Assembly (NCBI GenBank): GCA_002841765.1
Contig: PHAV01000011.1
Span: 42,304 to 106,303 of the forward strand
DNA length: 64,000 nucleotides
Direction of reading: 5' to 3'
From: Deltaproteobacteria bacterium HGW-Deltaproteobacteria-4
GTDB lineage: Bacteria > Desulfobacterota > Desulfuromonadia > Desulfuromonadales > UBA2197
In this document: positions 8,217 through 16,800 of the stretch, piece after piece
Layout of the letters: the number at the start of each line of letters is the position of its first letter
How positions within the stretch are numbered: the first letter of the stretch is position 1
Translations under genes and position numbers: made by a program
The notes under the pieces: model-generated
The model's input: only the letters and a program-made list of their open reading frames with translations
What the model was told of the DNA's origin: nothing
Database searches by the model: none

Positions 8217-9620
8217 ATGAACGACATTAACACGCTTCTGCGCCGACTCCCCGCTGTCGACCGGCTCCTTAACGAGCCGGCTCTGCGCGATCTCGTCAGT
8301 CATATCCCGCATCTCCTCCTCGTCGAAGCGGCGCAGCAGACCATCTCCGAAGTGCGCCGGCAGGTCCTCGCCGGAGAATCCCCCGAACTCTCCCCGGCAA
8401 TTATCGCCGACCGCGCCGCGGTCCTGGCGCAAAGGAAGACCGAGCCCGCCCTGCGGCCGGTCCTCAATGCCACCGGCACCCTGCTGCATACCAACCTCGG
8501 CCGGGCTCCCCTCGCCCCGGCAGCGCTGGCGGCGGTCACGGCCGTGGCCCGCGGCTACTCCAATCTCGAATTCGACCTGATCAGCGGCGAACGCGGCCAT
8601 CGCTTCAGCCACATCGAAGAGTTGCTGATCCGTCTGACCGGCGCCGAGGCGGCGACCGTCGTCAATAATAACGCCGGCGCGGTCCTCCTCGCCCTGACCG
8701 CCCTGGCCAAAGGGAAAGAGGCGATCGTTTCGCGCGGCGAGATGATCGAGATCGGCGGCGCCTTCCGCGTCCCCGACGTCATGGCCGCCGGCGGCGTGCT
8801 GCTGCGCGAAGTCGGGACCACCAACAAGACCCACCTGCGCGATTATCGCGAAGCCATCAATGCCGACACCGGACTCCTGCTGAAAATCCACACCAGTAAC
8901 TACCGCATCGTCGGCTTTACCGCCGCTGTCAGTGGTGCAGAGATGGTCGATCTCGGCCGCGAGCACGGTCTGGCGGTGATGGAAGATCTCGGCAGCGGCA
9001 TGCTCCTCGATCTCTCCCCCTTCGGGCTCCCCCGCGAGCCGACCGTCGCCGAAGCAGTGGCTGCGGGGATTGATGTCGTCACCTTCAGCGGCGACAAGCT
9101 CCTCGGCGGCCCCCAGGCCGGCCTTATCGTCGGCCGCCGCGCCGCCATCGAAAAGATCCGCAAACACCCCATGGCCCGCGCCCTGCGCAGCGACAAGCTG
9201 ACCCTGGCGGCGCTCGAAGCCACGCTGCGACTTTACCTTGATCCGCAGCGGGCTTTGGCGGAGATCCCGGTGCTGCGCATGCTGGCGGTCTCCCCGACCG
9301 AACTCAAGAATCGCAGCCGCCGGCTCGCCCGCCGCTTGACCGCCGTTGTGGCAAAGACCGCTCGCATCGAAGTCGTGGCCGAGACCTCGACCGTCGGCGG
9401 CGGCGCGCTCCCTTTGACCCAGCTCCCCGGTTTCGCTCTGGCGATTACGCCGCAGAACCTCTCCGTCGATGCTCTGGCCGCCCGCCTGCGCAGCGGTCGG
9501 CTGCCGCTGGTTTGTCGCATTCAGGAGGGCCGACTGCTCCTCAATCTCCGTACGGTCGCGCAAAGCGAAGAGAACGATCTGGTGCAGGCCGTGACCGCCG
9601 CCCTCTGCGGGGATAAGTGA
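8217..9620 (+). CDS. selA: L-seryl-tRNA(Sec) selenium transferase
   Basis: A 467-residue PLP enzyme that converts seryl-tRNA(Sec) to selenocysteinyl-tRNA(Sec) using selenophosphate. The PLP lysine is Lys294 in FSGDKLLGGPQAGLIVG, close to the position known in E. coli SelA. VVNNNAGAVLLAL and GTTNKTHLRDY motifs of the fold are present. The length matches the family. It starts 27 bp after tRNA-Sec and is followed 25 bp later by selB, so the Sec biosynthesis and decoding genes form one unit. Confidence 0.97.
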   Translation: MNDINTLLRRLPAVDRLLNEPALRDLVSHIPHLLLVEAAQQTISEVRRQVLAGESPELSPAIIADRAAVLAQRKTEPALRPVLNATGTLLHTNLGRAPLAPAALAAVTAVARGYSNLEFDLISGERGHRFSHIEELLIRLTGAEAATVVNNNAGAVLLALTALAKGKEAIVSRGEMIEIGGAFRVPDVMAAGGVLLREVGTTNKTHLRDYREAINADTGLLLKIHTSNYRIVGFTAAVSGAEMVDLGREHGLAVMEDLGSGMLLDLSPFGLPREPTVAEAVAAGIDVVTFSGDKLLGGPQAGLIVGRRAAIEKIRKHPMARALRSDKLTLAALEATLRLYLDPQRALAEIPVLRMLAVSPTELKNRSRRLARRLTAVVAKTARIEVVAETSTVGGGALPLTQLPGFALAITPQNLSVDALAARLRSGRLPLVCRIQEGRLLLNLRTVAQSEENDLVQAVTAALCGDK

Positions 9621-9645
9621 TGAATTCCCCCTCCTTGGCGACATT

Positions 9646-11562
9646 ATGAGCACAACCCCCCGTCACTTTATTATCGGCACCGCCGGCCATGTCGACCACG
9701 GCAAGACCGCCCTGATTCAGGCGCTGACCGGCCAGGAGACCGACCGGCTCAAAGAAGAAAAAGAGCGCGGCATCTCCATCGAACTCGGCTTTGCCTCCTT
9801 CCGCCTGCCGGGCGGGGACTTAGCCGGTGTTGTCGACGTCCCCGGCCATGAGCGCTTTATTCACAACATGCTCGCCGGCGTCGGCGGTATCGACCTGGTG
9901 CTGCTGGTGGTCGACGTCATGGAAGGTTCGATGCCGCAGACCCGCGAGCACCTGCAGATTTTGCAGTTGCTCGATGTGCCGCGCGGCATCATCGTCCTCA
10001 CGAAATGTGATCTGGCTGACGACGAATGGATCGATCTGGTCGAGGAAGAGATCCGCGAGGAGGTGGCGGAAACTTTTCTCAAGGACGCCCCCTTCTGCCG
10101 CGTCTCCTCCCTCAGCGGTGCCGGTATCCCCGAACTGGTGAAGACCATCCGTGAGGAGTTGAAGAGCAGTACCCCCAAGGATGCCGACGGGCCGTTGCGT
10201 CTCCCCATCGACCGCCACTTCAGCGTTGCCGGCTTCGGTACGGTTGTCACCGGTACCCTCCTCACCGGCAGGATCAAGGTCGGCGACTCGGTGGAGGTCC
10301 TCCCCCCCGGCGAGCGCGTGCGGGTGCGCGAGGTGCAGGTCCACGGCAAGAAGATGGAGGGAGCAGCGGCCGGGCAGCGCGTCGCCCTCAACCTGGTCGG
10401 CCTCGATCGTCAGCGGCTGCAGCGCGGCGCCGTCGTCGGCACCCCGGGGATCTTCGAACAGACCGAGCGCCTCGACGTCCGCCTCACCCTCCTCCCTTCG
10501 GCGCCCCGGCCCCTCAAGTTTCGCGATCCGATCCATTTTTACCTCGGCACCGCCCGGGTGGTCGGGGTGGTGGCGCTGCTCGACCGCGACCTGCTCGAGC
10601 CCGGGGAGAGCGCCATTGTCCAGATCCACCTCGATCGCCCTCTGGTCGCCCACCGCCTCGACCGTTTCATTGTCCGTTCCTATTCGCCGATGACCACCAT
10701 CGGCGGCGGTGTCGTGATCGACCCGAATCCCGTCAAACATCGCCGCTTCCGCGACGAGGTGATGCTTGCCCTCTCCGAACTCGAATCGGGAGAGAAGTCG
10801 TTTCTGCTGCAAAAGCTCCTCGATCAGGGCTGTGCCCGGCTCAAGGATCTCGAACTGATCTCCGGCATGGGACAGGAGCGGATTGTCGGTCATCTGGAGA
10901 AACTGGAGAGCGAAGGGAAGGTGGTCCGCCTCGCTGACCAGTGGGCGGTCGTCGAAACGATGCGCACCTGGCGCCTCAAAATGAGCGAGGAGACCGACCG
11001 CTTTCACGCTGCCAGTCCGCTCCTCCCCGGCATTCCCCACGCCACGCTGAAGAGCGTTCTGCCGCCGGCCCTGGCAGCGAAGGCCTTTGATCAGTTGCTG
11101 GCGGAAGCTCTGGCCGCCGGGGATCTTGTCCAGCAGGGTGAGTTTCTGGCCCGTCCCGGCTTTGCCCCGACCCTTTCGGCTAACGAGCAACGCACGGTCG
11201 AGCGGATCGAAGCGGCCTACCGCGAGGAGGGGGCGCAAGCAAAGAACAGGCAGGAGATGCTTGAACGTCTCGGATACGACCCGGCCCAGACAGAACCGCT
11301 TCTCACCTACCTCTTCAGTACCGGCCGTCTGGTGCGGCTCAACGACGAGAGTTTTTTCCACATAGACACCTATCAGCAGGCCATGGCCAAGCTCCGCGCC
11401 CACTTTGCCGCCCACCAGACCCTGACCCTCGCCGAGTTCCGCGATCAGATCAACAGCGCCCGCAAACAGGTGCAGAGTTTCCTCGAACACTGCGATGCCC
11501 TCAAGTACACCATGCGCCGCGGCGATGTCCGGGTCGCATGGAAACTGCCGGAAGGGCAGTGA
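9646..11562 (+). CDS. selB: Selenocysteine-specific elongation factor SelB
   Basis: A 638-residue GTPase that delivers Sec-tRNA to UGA codons marked by a SECIS hairpin. The N-terminal domain carries G1 GHVDHGKT (residues 14-21), DVPGHERF for G3 and TKCD for G4. Two EF-Tu-like beta barrels and four C-terminal winged-helix units follow; the last of these bind the SECIS RNA. The stop codon at 11560-11562 lies inside the first units of a 7-bp tandem repeat, so slippage there could only alter sequence downstream of the stop. Confidence 0.97.
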   Translation: MSTTPRHFIIGTAGHVDHGKTALIQALTGQETDRLKEEKERGISIELGFASFRLPGGDLAGVVDVPGHERFIHNMLAGVGGIDLVLLVVDVMEGSMPQTREHLQILQLLDVPRGIIVLTKCDLADDEWIDLVEEEIREEVAETFLKDAPFCRVSSLSGAGIPELVKTIREELKSSTPKDADGPLRLPIDRHFSVAGFGTVVTGTLLTGRIKVGDSVEVLPPGERVRVREVQVHGKKMEGAAAGQRVALNLVGLDRQRLQRGAVVGTPGIFEQTERLDVRLTLLPSAPRPLKFRDPIHFYLGTARVVGVVALLDRDLLEPGESAIVQIHLDRPLVAHRLDRFIVRSYSPMTTIGGGVVIDPNPVKHRRFRDEVMLALSELESGEKSFLLQKLLDQGCARLKDLELISGMGQERIVGHLEKLESEGKVVRLADQWAVVETMRTWRLKMSEETDRFHAASPLLPGIPHATLKSVLPPALAAKAFDQLLAEALAAGDLVQQGEFLARPGFAPTLSANEQRTVERIEAAYREEGAQAKNRQEMLERLGYDPAQTEPLLTYLFSTGRLVRLNDESFFHIDTYQQAMAKLRAHFAAHQTLTLAEFRDQINSARKQVQSFLEHCDALKYTMRRGDVRVAWKLPEGQ

Positions 11563-11657
11563 ATAGTGAATAGTGAATAGTGAATAGTGAATAGTGAATA
11601 GTGAATAGTGAATAGTGAATAGTGAATAGTGAATAGTGAATAGTGAATAGTGAATAG
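11559..11657 (+). repeat. Heptanucleotide tandem repeat (GTGAATA)n, about 14 copies
   Basis: Ninety-nine bases made of essentially perfect GTGAATA units begin in the selB stop codon. About 60 bp further on (11718-11738) the complementary pattern ATTCACTATTCACCATTCACC appears, so the mRNA between selB and selD could fold into a long imperfect stem. Not a CRISPR: there are no spacers. Confidence 0.95.
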
Positions 11658-11760
11658 CCATGAGGCGAGCGAGCGAAGCAAGCGGGCGAAAGCCGCCCTA
11701 AGATTTTACTGATTACCATTCACTATTCACCATTCACCAACTCCCCGAAAGGAGGTACCC

Positions 11761-12813
11761 ATGGTCGAAAAACCGATCCGCCTGACCAGCTTCTCCCGCT
11801 CCAGTGGTTGAGCTGCCAAACTGGCCCCCGGGCCGCTGGCGCAGGTGCTGCGTCAACTTCCGACATTCGAGGATGAAAACCTCCTCTCCGCTGCTATCCC
11901 CTTTGCCGATGCCGGGGTTTACCGCCTCAACAGCGATCTGGCACTGGTGCAGTCTGTCGATTTCTTCACGCCGATCGTCGATGATCCGCTCAGCTACGGC
12001 CGTATCGCCGCCGCCAACGCCCTCTCCGACATCTACGCCATGGGCGCCCGGCCGCTGACCGCCCTCTCTCTGGTCGGCTTTCCGGCCTGCCTCGATCGCA
12101 GCATCCTTGTTGAGATCCTGCGCGGCGGGGTCGAAAAGGTCAAGGAAGCCGGTGCAGTTATCGTCGGCGGCCACACTGTTGACGACGAAGAGCCCAAAGT
12201 CGGACTGGCAGTGACCGGCCTGGTCGATCCGGCGAAGATGGTGAGTACCGTCGGCGCCCGGCCCGGCGATGTTCTGGTCCTGACCAAGCCTCTCGGTACC
12301 GGCATCCTCGCCACCGCCCTCAAGGGGGAAGTTCTGGTTGAAGCCGAGATCCGCGCCGCCATCATCGGTATGGAGACTCTGAACCGGGCCGCCTGCGAGG
12401 CGATGCTCGAAGTCGGTGTGCACGCCTGCACCGATATCACCGGTTTCAGTTTGATGGGGCATGCCCTCGAACTCGCCGAAGCGAGCGGCGTACTGCTGGA
12501 GATCGACGCTGCGGCCCTCCCGGTCTATCCCCGGGTTCGGGAGATGGCGGCGATGGGGCTGGTGCCGGTCGGCAGCTACAACAACCGGGACTATTATCTG
12601 TCGCGGGTGCTGGAAGGCCAGAGCCTGCCGGCAGAAGTCCTCGACATCCTCGCTGACCCGCAGACCTCCGGCGGACTGCTGATGGCGGTAGGAGCAGAAG
12701 AGCTTGTTGCCCTGCTGGCAGCGCTGACCGCAAGAGGGACGAAAGGCTGGGTGATCGGGCAGGTCCATGCTGCCCCCGGCGGACGTTTGCGAGTAGTGCG
12801 GGGGACGGTATAG
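11761..12813 (+). CDS. selD: Selenide, water dikinase with Sec at the active site
   Basis: A 350-residue enzyme that makes selenophosphate from selenide and ATP. Conceptual translation from the ATG at 11761 (GGAGG site six bases upstream) gives MVEKPIRLTSFSRSSG, then TGA at codon 17, then AAKLAPGPL. The TGA falls exactly on the catalytic Cys17 of E. coli SelD, and the catalytic Lys20 is kept, so the UGA codes for Sec. Reading it as a stop would give a truncated start at 11845. Later motifs (GGHTVDDEEPKVGL, TDITGFSLMGHA) are normal. SelD selenoproteins are known in other bacteria. Confidence 0.95.
11809..11840 (+). promoter_or_regulatory. Recoded UGA of selD with downstream hairpin (SECIS candidate)
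   Basis: The TGA occupies 11809-11811. A GGCC/GGCC hairpin (11823-11834) with an outer GCCA/TGGC helix lies at the distance expected of a bacterial SECIS. Its loop is not the canonical AGGU, so the structure is less certain than the recoding itself. Confidence 0.6.
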
Positions 12814-12848
12814 CAGCGCGCCAACGCTTTAAATTCGCAGATGATTAC

Positions 12849-12878
12849 TTGACAATCAGCGCCGAAAAAGTGTATTTC
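12849..12878 (+). promoter_or_regulatory. Possible sigma-70 promoter for the FKBP gene
   Basis: TTGACA (12849-12854), an 18-bp spacer and TATTTC (12873-12878) lie 43 bp before the start codon. Confidence 0.45.
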
Positions 12879-12921
12879 TTATATGTTTTTCATCCCAATA
12901 ACCCCGTGAAAGGATTCATCC

Positions 12922-13632
12922 ATGAAGAGCAAGATTTTAGCGCTTTCCTCCACCCTCTGCCTGCTGCTCGTTGCCAGCGGCTGCACAGCGCAGGAACAGA
13001 AAAGCAGAGCCACCGAGCTGAAGACTCTGACCGAGCGGGTCAGTTACGGCATCGGTCTTAACATCGGCCGTGATTTCAAGGCTCAGCACATCGAAGTCAA
13101 TACCGACCTCCTCGCCCAAGGGGTCAGCGACGCCATGGGTGGCGGCAAAGTGTTGATGACTGAGGAAGAAACCCAGAAGACCATGGTGGAGTTTCAAGCC
13201 GAGTTGAAGACGGCCCAGGAGAAACGGACGGCTGAATTAACTGCAAAGAATATCAAGGAAAGTGAAGTCTTTCTGGCCGAGAATGGCAAGAAGGAAGGGG
13301 TCACTGTCCTGCCGAGCGGCCTGCAGTATAAAGTGATCGAGGCCGGTTCCGGCAAGAACCCGACCAAAGAGAGCACTGTGACCGTCCATTATCGCGGTCG
13401 TTTGATCGATGGCACCGAGTTCGACAGCTCCTACAAGCGCGGTGAGCCTGCGACCTTCCCGGTGGCCGGCGTCATCCCCGGCTGGACCGAGGCCCTGCAA
13501 CTGATGCAGGAAGGGGCCAAGTGGGAACTGGTTATCCCGGCAAATCTCGCTTATGGCGAGCGTGGCGCCGGACAGCTCATCGGTCCTAACGCTGTCCTCC
13601 TCTTCGATGTCGAGCTGGTCAACGTCAAATAA
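12922..13632 (+). CDS. FKBP-type peptidyl-prolyl isomerase lipoprotein
   Basis: A 236-residue protein of the Mip/FkpA plan. It has a signal peptide with lipobox VASGC, an N-terminal helical dimerisation region (ERVSYGIGLNIGRDF, then a long helix), and a C-terminal FKBP domain with VTVHYRGRLIDGTEFDSSY and IPANLAYGERGAG. It probably helps proteins fold in the periplasm while anchored by lipid. It is a stand-alone gene with its own promoter and terminator. Its position near genes for exported cytochromes and barrels fits envelope folding, but no partner is shown. Confidence 0.92.
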   Translation: MKSKILALSSTLCLLLVASGCTAQEQKSRATELKTLTERVSYGIGLNIGRDFKAQHIEVNTDLLAQGVSDAMGGGKVLMTEEETQKTMVEFQAELKTAQEKRTAELTAKNIKESEVFLAENGKKEGVTVLPSGLQYKVIEAGSGKNPTKESTVTVHYRGRLIDGTEFDSSYKRGEPATFPVAGVIPGWTEALQLMQEGAKWELVIPANLAYGERGAGQLIGPNAVLLFDVELVNVK

Positions 13633-13649
13633 TCCACCCCCCGGTAAAC

Positions 13650-13684
13650 AAAACCGTCCGGTCGCATGATCGGGCGGTTTTTTA
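13650..13684 (+). terminator. Rho-independent terminator of the FKBP gene
   Basis: AAAACCGTCCGGTC, a GCAT loop and GATCGGGCGGTTTT (with G-T pairs) are followed by a T-run. Confidence 0.85.
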
Positions 13685-13742
13685 ATTGACCCCCGGTTTG
13701 ACCCTATTTTTGTACAGCAAGACCTTTTCGGCGGGAGAATTC

Positions 13743-14381
13743 ATGAAGAAGATTTCGATTTTGCTCTGCGGCCTGCTCCTTGGCCTCGGTTCCGCTTCCG
13801 ACAGTCGGGCCGGGGATCTCTTTTACCTGAGTGCCCAGGCCGGCGGCGGTCTGCTGCAAAAGACGCCATGGGGCGGGAGTATAGAGGATACGGATTTCAA
13901 GGTCGGCACCCAGGCCGGCGGCGCTCTCGGGTTCACCTTCCCCGAGGGGCGAATCGAAGCGGAAGTCAGTTATCGCCAGAATGATATCGAAGAGATCACC
14001 TTTGAGGGGAAGCCCTTCGAACCGGGCGGTAGCATGACGGCTTTGAGCGTGATGCTCAATTCCTACGCCGATTATCCCGTGACTTCCGGTGCGGCCCCTT
14101 ATTTCATGGTCGGCGCCGGGATGGCCCGGGTGACCTTCGATGAAGAACTCAGTCTCGGCATTTCCTTCTCCGAGACTGAGGATACCGTCTTCGCTTATCA
14201 GGGAGGCGTCGGAGTCGGCCTTAACATCACTAAAAACCTTGTCTTTGATCTCGGCTACCGCTACTTCGCCACCCTCAATCCCGAATTTACCAGCGTCGAT
14301 AAGGTTACGCTGCAGTTTCAGAAGGTAGAACTCAAATACCGGAGTCATGCTGCCACCGCCGGTCTGCGCTACCACTTCTGA
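13743..14381 (+). CDS. Outer-membrane beta-barrel protein (OmpW/OmpA-barrel-like)
   Basis: A 212-residue exported protein. The ATG at 13743 starts a clear signal peptide (KKISILLCGLLLGLGSASDSRAG); the frame is open back to 13686 but without a good start. The mature part alternates polar and hydrophobic residues as in an eight-strand barrel, with FMVGAGMARVTF, AYQGGVGVGLNI and a final AATAGLRYHF ending in Phe, the sorting signature of outer membrane proteins. It resembles the opacity-type OMP_b-brl domain. The function, whether pore or adhesin, is unknown. A strong bidirectional terminator follows. Confidence 0.8.
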   Translation: MKKISILLCGLLLGLGSASDSRAGDLFYLSAQAGGGLLQKTPWGGSIEDTDFKVGTQAGGALGFTFPEGRIEAEVSYRQNDIEEITFEGKPFEPGGSMTALSVMLNSYADYPVTSGAAPYFMVGAGMARVTFDEELSLGISFSETEDTVFAYQGGVGVGLNITKNLVFDLGYRYFATLNPEFTSVDKVTLQFQKVELKYRSHAATAGLRYHF

Positions 14382-14420
14382 TCACTCAAAATTACAGTAG
14401 GTTGACGCCAATCAGGATAA

Positions 14421-14465
14421 AAGAAAGCGGGCCCGGGAATATACATTTCCCGGGCCCGCTTTCTT
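14421..14465. terminator. Bidirectional terminator, perfect 19-bp stem
   Basis: Arms 14421-14439 and 14447-14465 are perfectly complementary around a 7-nt loop, ending AAGAAAG/CTTTCTT. It lies between two convergent genes. Confidence 0.9.
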
Positions 14466-14479
14466 TGTTTTATTTCAGG

Positions 14480-16333
14480 TTACGGTTTCGTGGTGAATGA
14501 CCAGACATCGCTAGTATTCGAGTCCCTGCTGTCGTCAGCCACCACTTTCCAGTAATATTTCGTGTTGGCGGTGAGAGGCGTTGTCAGAGTGCCTTCCACA
14601 CCGATCGGGGAGGTGGAGGAGCCGCCACCTCCCCCTCCGCAGGCGGAAACCAGGGCGCTGGCGAGAATCAGCAGGCTAACCAGCAGTGCCAGTTTTTTAC
14701 GGTTCCGCTGATTACCGGCAGCGCCGATTCCGAAGAGGGCCAGGGCCGCGGCCCCCAGGCCGGCGTAGAGCGATTTTTGCTCACCGAAGTGGAGTGTCAC
14801 GAGTGTGCCGGCAGTAAAATCGGGGGATGTCGAGCAGACAATCGAGTAGTTGACAACATCCCCATCCGGATCGGTGACCTCTGTCCAGGAGAAAGTGGGG
14901 GTGAGGGCGACCCCGATCTGTCCATCAGTCGGAGAGATGAGTGCAGGCTTACCGGGACGTTGGTTGTTGGCGGACAGACCGTAGCCCGCGACGCTGGCAG
15001 TGGCGGTGCCGGCCGCCGGGTCGAGATAAGGGATGTCGAAGCTGTCCGAGAATTCTCCGACGGCTGTCGGTGCAAAATTCACTTTGAAGGTACAGGTTGC
15101 GCCGGGTGCCAAGATCTGATTGGAGCAGCCATTTTCGCTGAGGGAGAAGGGCGCGGCCAAGGGATTGACAGCGCTGATGGATCCCAGGGCCAGGTCAAGG
15201 ATACCGCGATTCGTCACCGTCACCGTCTGAAACGAGGTGCTAGTGACGATCAAATCGCTGAAACGCAGGGAGCTTACCACAGACAGGATCCCTTTCGGCA
15301 CCGGGCCGAGATCAATGCCTTCCAGTCCGCCGAGCGTGCCGCCGCTAAAGGTGTGGAGGTTAATCGTCTTGACGACTTCGTTCAGAGCGGTGTCAATAAC
15401 CGAGACGGTTTCGCTCAAGCGGTTCGCCGCATAGACGAAGGTGCCGTCACTATTGATTTCGATGCCGCGCGGGTTGTTGCCGACGGCGATGCTGGTCGTG
15501 ATCTCGTTGGTTGTCAGGTTGATGACCGCCACGGCGTCGATGGCCTGCTCGGGAAGGTAGGCGTTGGTCACATAGGCGGTTAAGCCGTTCGGGTTGATGG
15601 TGACCCCCCAGGGAGCGGCGCCGGTCATCATGGCAATAAACGCCACCGAGTTGTCGGCGGTGTTGATCACCGCAACGGAATTGCCGCCGTTGTTAGCCAC
15701 CAGAAGTTTGGAGCCGTCCGGGGTAATCGCCATCCCCATGGGGTAATCGCCGACAAACACTTCGCTTGCCAGGGTGAAGGTCGTGGCATTGACAATGGAA
15801 ACAGAGTCAGAGAGATTATTGGAAATGTAGATGCGGGTTCCGGCCGGGTTGGTGATGACAGCAAAAGGCTGGATCGCCTGGGCTGAGGTCTCGATCGTTT
15901 TGGTCACACTGTAGTCGCCGGTGTTGATCTCCGACAGGTAGGTTCTGGCGCCGAGGGCGGGGTTGCCGTAGTGGGCCACAAAAGCTTTGCTGCCGTCGGG
16001 GCTGACAGCGACCCCCTGGGGTTGACTGCCGACGGGGATGGTAGCCACTACGACATTGCTGACGGCTTCGATCACCGAGACGCTGTCACTGCCGCGATTG
16101 GCCACGTAAACTTGGCTGCCGTCCGGGGTAACGGCGACTCCGATGGGTGCATTGCCGACAAGGACTTTGTTGGTTGCGGTGTCGTTAGCCAGATCGATGA
16201 CCGTCACCCAACCGTCATAACTGTCGGCAATGTATCCGAAAGGAGCTGCCTCGGCAACGGCAGTCAATCCGAGGCAAAGGGCTGCGACGGCAATCCCTGA
16301 TCTGATTTTTGTCCAGTAACTACATCTCTGCAT
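14480..16333 (-). CDS. Exported YVTN beta-propeller protein with interrupted FN3 domain
   Basis: A 617-residue protein. A signal peptide ends near AVAEAAP, then about seven YVTN repeats (VGNAPIGVAVTPDGSQVYVAN type) form a propeller up to about residue 340. A Hydin/ASPM-like domain (VTVTNRGILDLALG) follows, then an FN3-like domain. The FN3 domain is interrupted: between TAGTLVT and ANTKYYWKVVADDS lie two hydrophobic segments separated by NQRNRKK, the second ending in LVSACGGGGGG, which looks like a lipobox and linker. The topology is therefore puzzling. The gene has a sigma-54-type element and an upstream palindrome shared with cytochrome genes. The ligand or role is unknown. Confidence 0.8.
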   Translation of the reverse strand: MQRCSYWTKIRSGIAVAALCLGLTAVAEAAPFGYIADSYDGWVTVIDLANDTATNKVLVGNAPIGVAVTPDGSQVYVANRGSDSVSVIEAVSNVVVATIPVGSQPQGVAVSPDGSKAFVAHYGNPALGARTYLSEINTGDYSVTKTIETSAQAIQPFAVITNPAGTRIYISNNLSDSVSIVNATTFTLASEVFVGDYPMGMAITPDGSKLLVANNGGNSVAVINTADNSVAFIAMMTGAAPWGVTINPNGLTAYVTNAYLPEQAIDAVAVINLTTNEITTSIAVGNNPRGIEINSDGTFVYAANRLSETVSVIDTALNEVVKTINLHTFSGGTLGGLEGIDLGPVPKGILSVVSSLRFSDLIVTSTSFQTVTVTNRGILDLALGSISAVNPLAAPFSLSENGCSNQILAPGATCTFKVNFAPTAVGEFSDSFDIPYLDPAAGTATASVAGYGLSANNQRPGKPALISPTDGQIGVALTPTFSWTEVTDPDGDVVNYSIVCSTSPDFTAGTLVTLHFGEQKSLYAGLGAAALALFGIGAAGNQRNRKKLALLVSLLILASALVSACGGGGGGSSTSPIGVEGTLTTPLTANTKYYWKVVADDSRDSNTSDVWSFTTKP

Positions 16334-16484
16334 GCTGCTTCTCCTTCTTTTTTGGGGGGGGTGTGTCTGGAAACCTGGAATGTCGGGTCTGTCCGAAATG
16401 TTCTGTCGGGGGAAAACCGCTAACAGGCTGAAAAATAAAAGATAGTTAACTTATCTCTCTTGGCGACAAGTGAAGCAATAAGCA

Positions 16485-16500
16485 AGCACATTATATGCCT
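16485..16500 (-). promoter_or_regulatory. Sigma-54-type promoter of the YVTN gene
   Basis: On the minus strand AGGCAT-N5-GTGCT keeps the GG-N10-GC core. It lies 152 bp before the start codon, with the palindrome at 16627-16642 further upstream. Confidence 0.5.
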
Positions 16501-16626
16501 GAATCTGAAACTTATTGATTTAACTGATAAATATTATTTTATATGATTAAAACAATTTATAATGCTTTTTTCAGAGGGGGAAATCAACCATAAAATAGAG
16601 GAAGTGTCCGTCAAGGGTGGTTCTGG

Positions 16627-16642
16627 TGGGGCATTTGCCCCA
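16627..16642. promoter_or_regulatory. Palindromic site TGGGGCA-TT-TGCCCCA
   Basis: A perfect 7-2-7 inverted repeat in the 467-bp gap between divergent genes. The same sequence, with AA or TT in the centre, occurs upstream of cytochrome genes at 24583 and 38980. Probably an enhancer-type binding site. The rest of this gap (16334-16800) is AT-rich and holds no gene that I can support. Confidence 0.7.
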
Positions 16643-16800
16643 TTTGTTGCGGGTGTCATTGCGGTCAACCGTGAATTTGAAATATTCTTGGCTGCGCCTG
16701 CACGATATCATGGACGATTTACAGTTTTTAAGGCAGAATGTCCCGCATTATTGGAGGAGTTAAATTTGCTTGGGCCGGTTTGGGAGGCACGTTGTTGATC

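Noticed and set aside
11559-11657. CRISPR array
   Set aside because: Seven-base units are directly adjacent with no spacers, and no cas genes are present.
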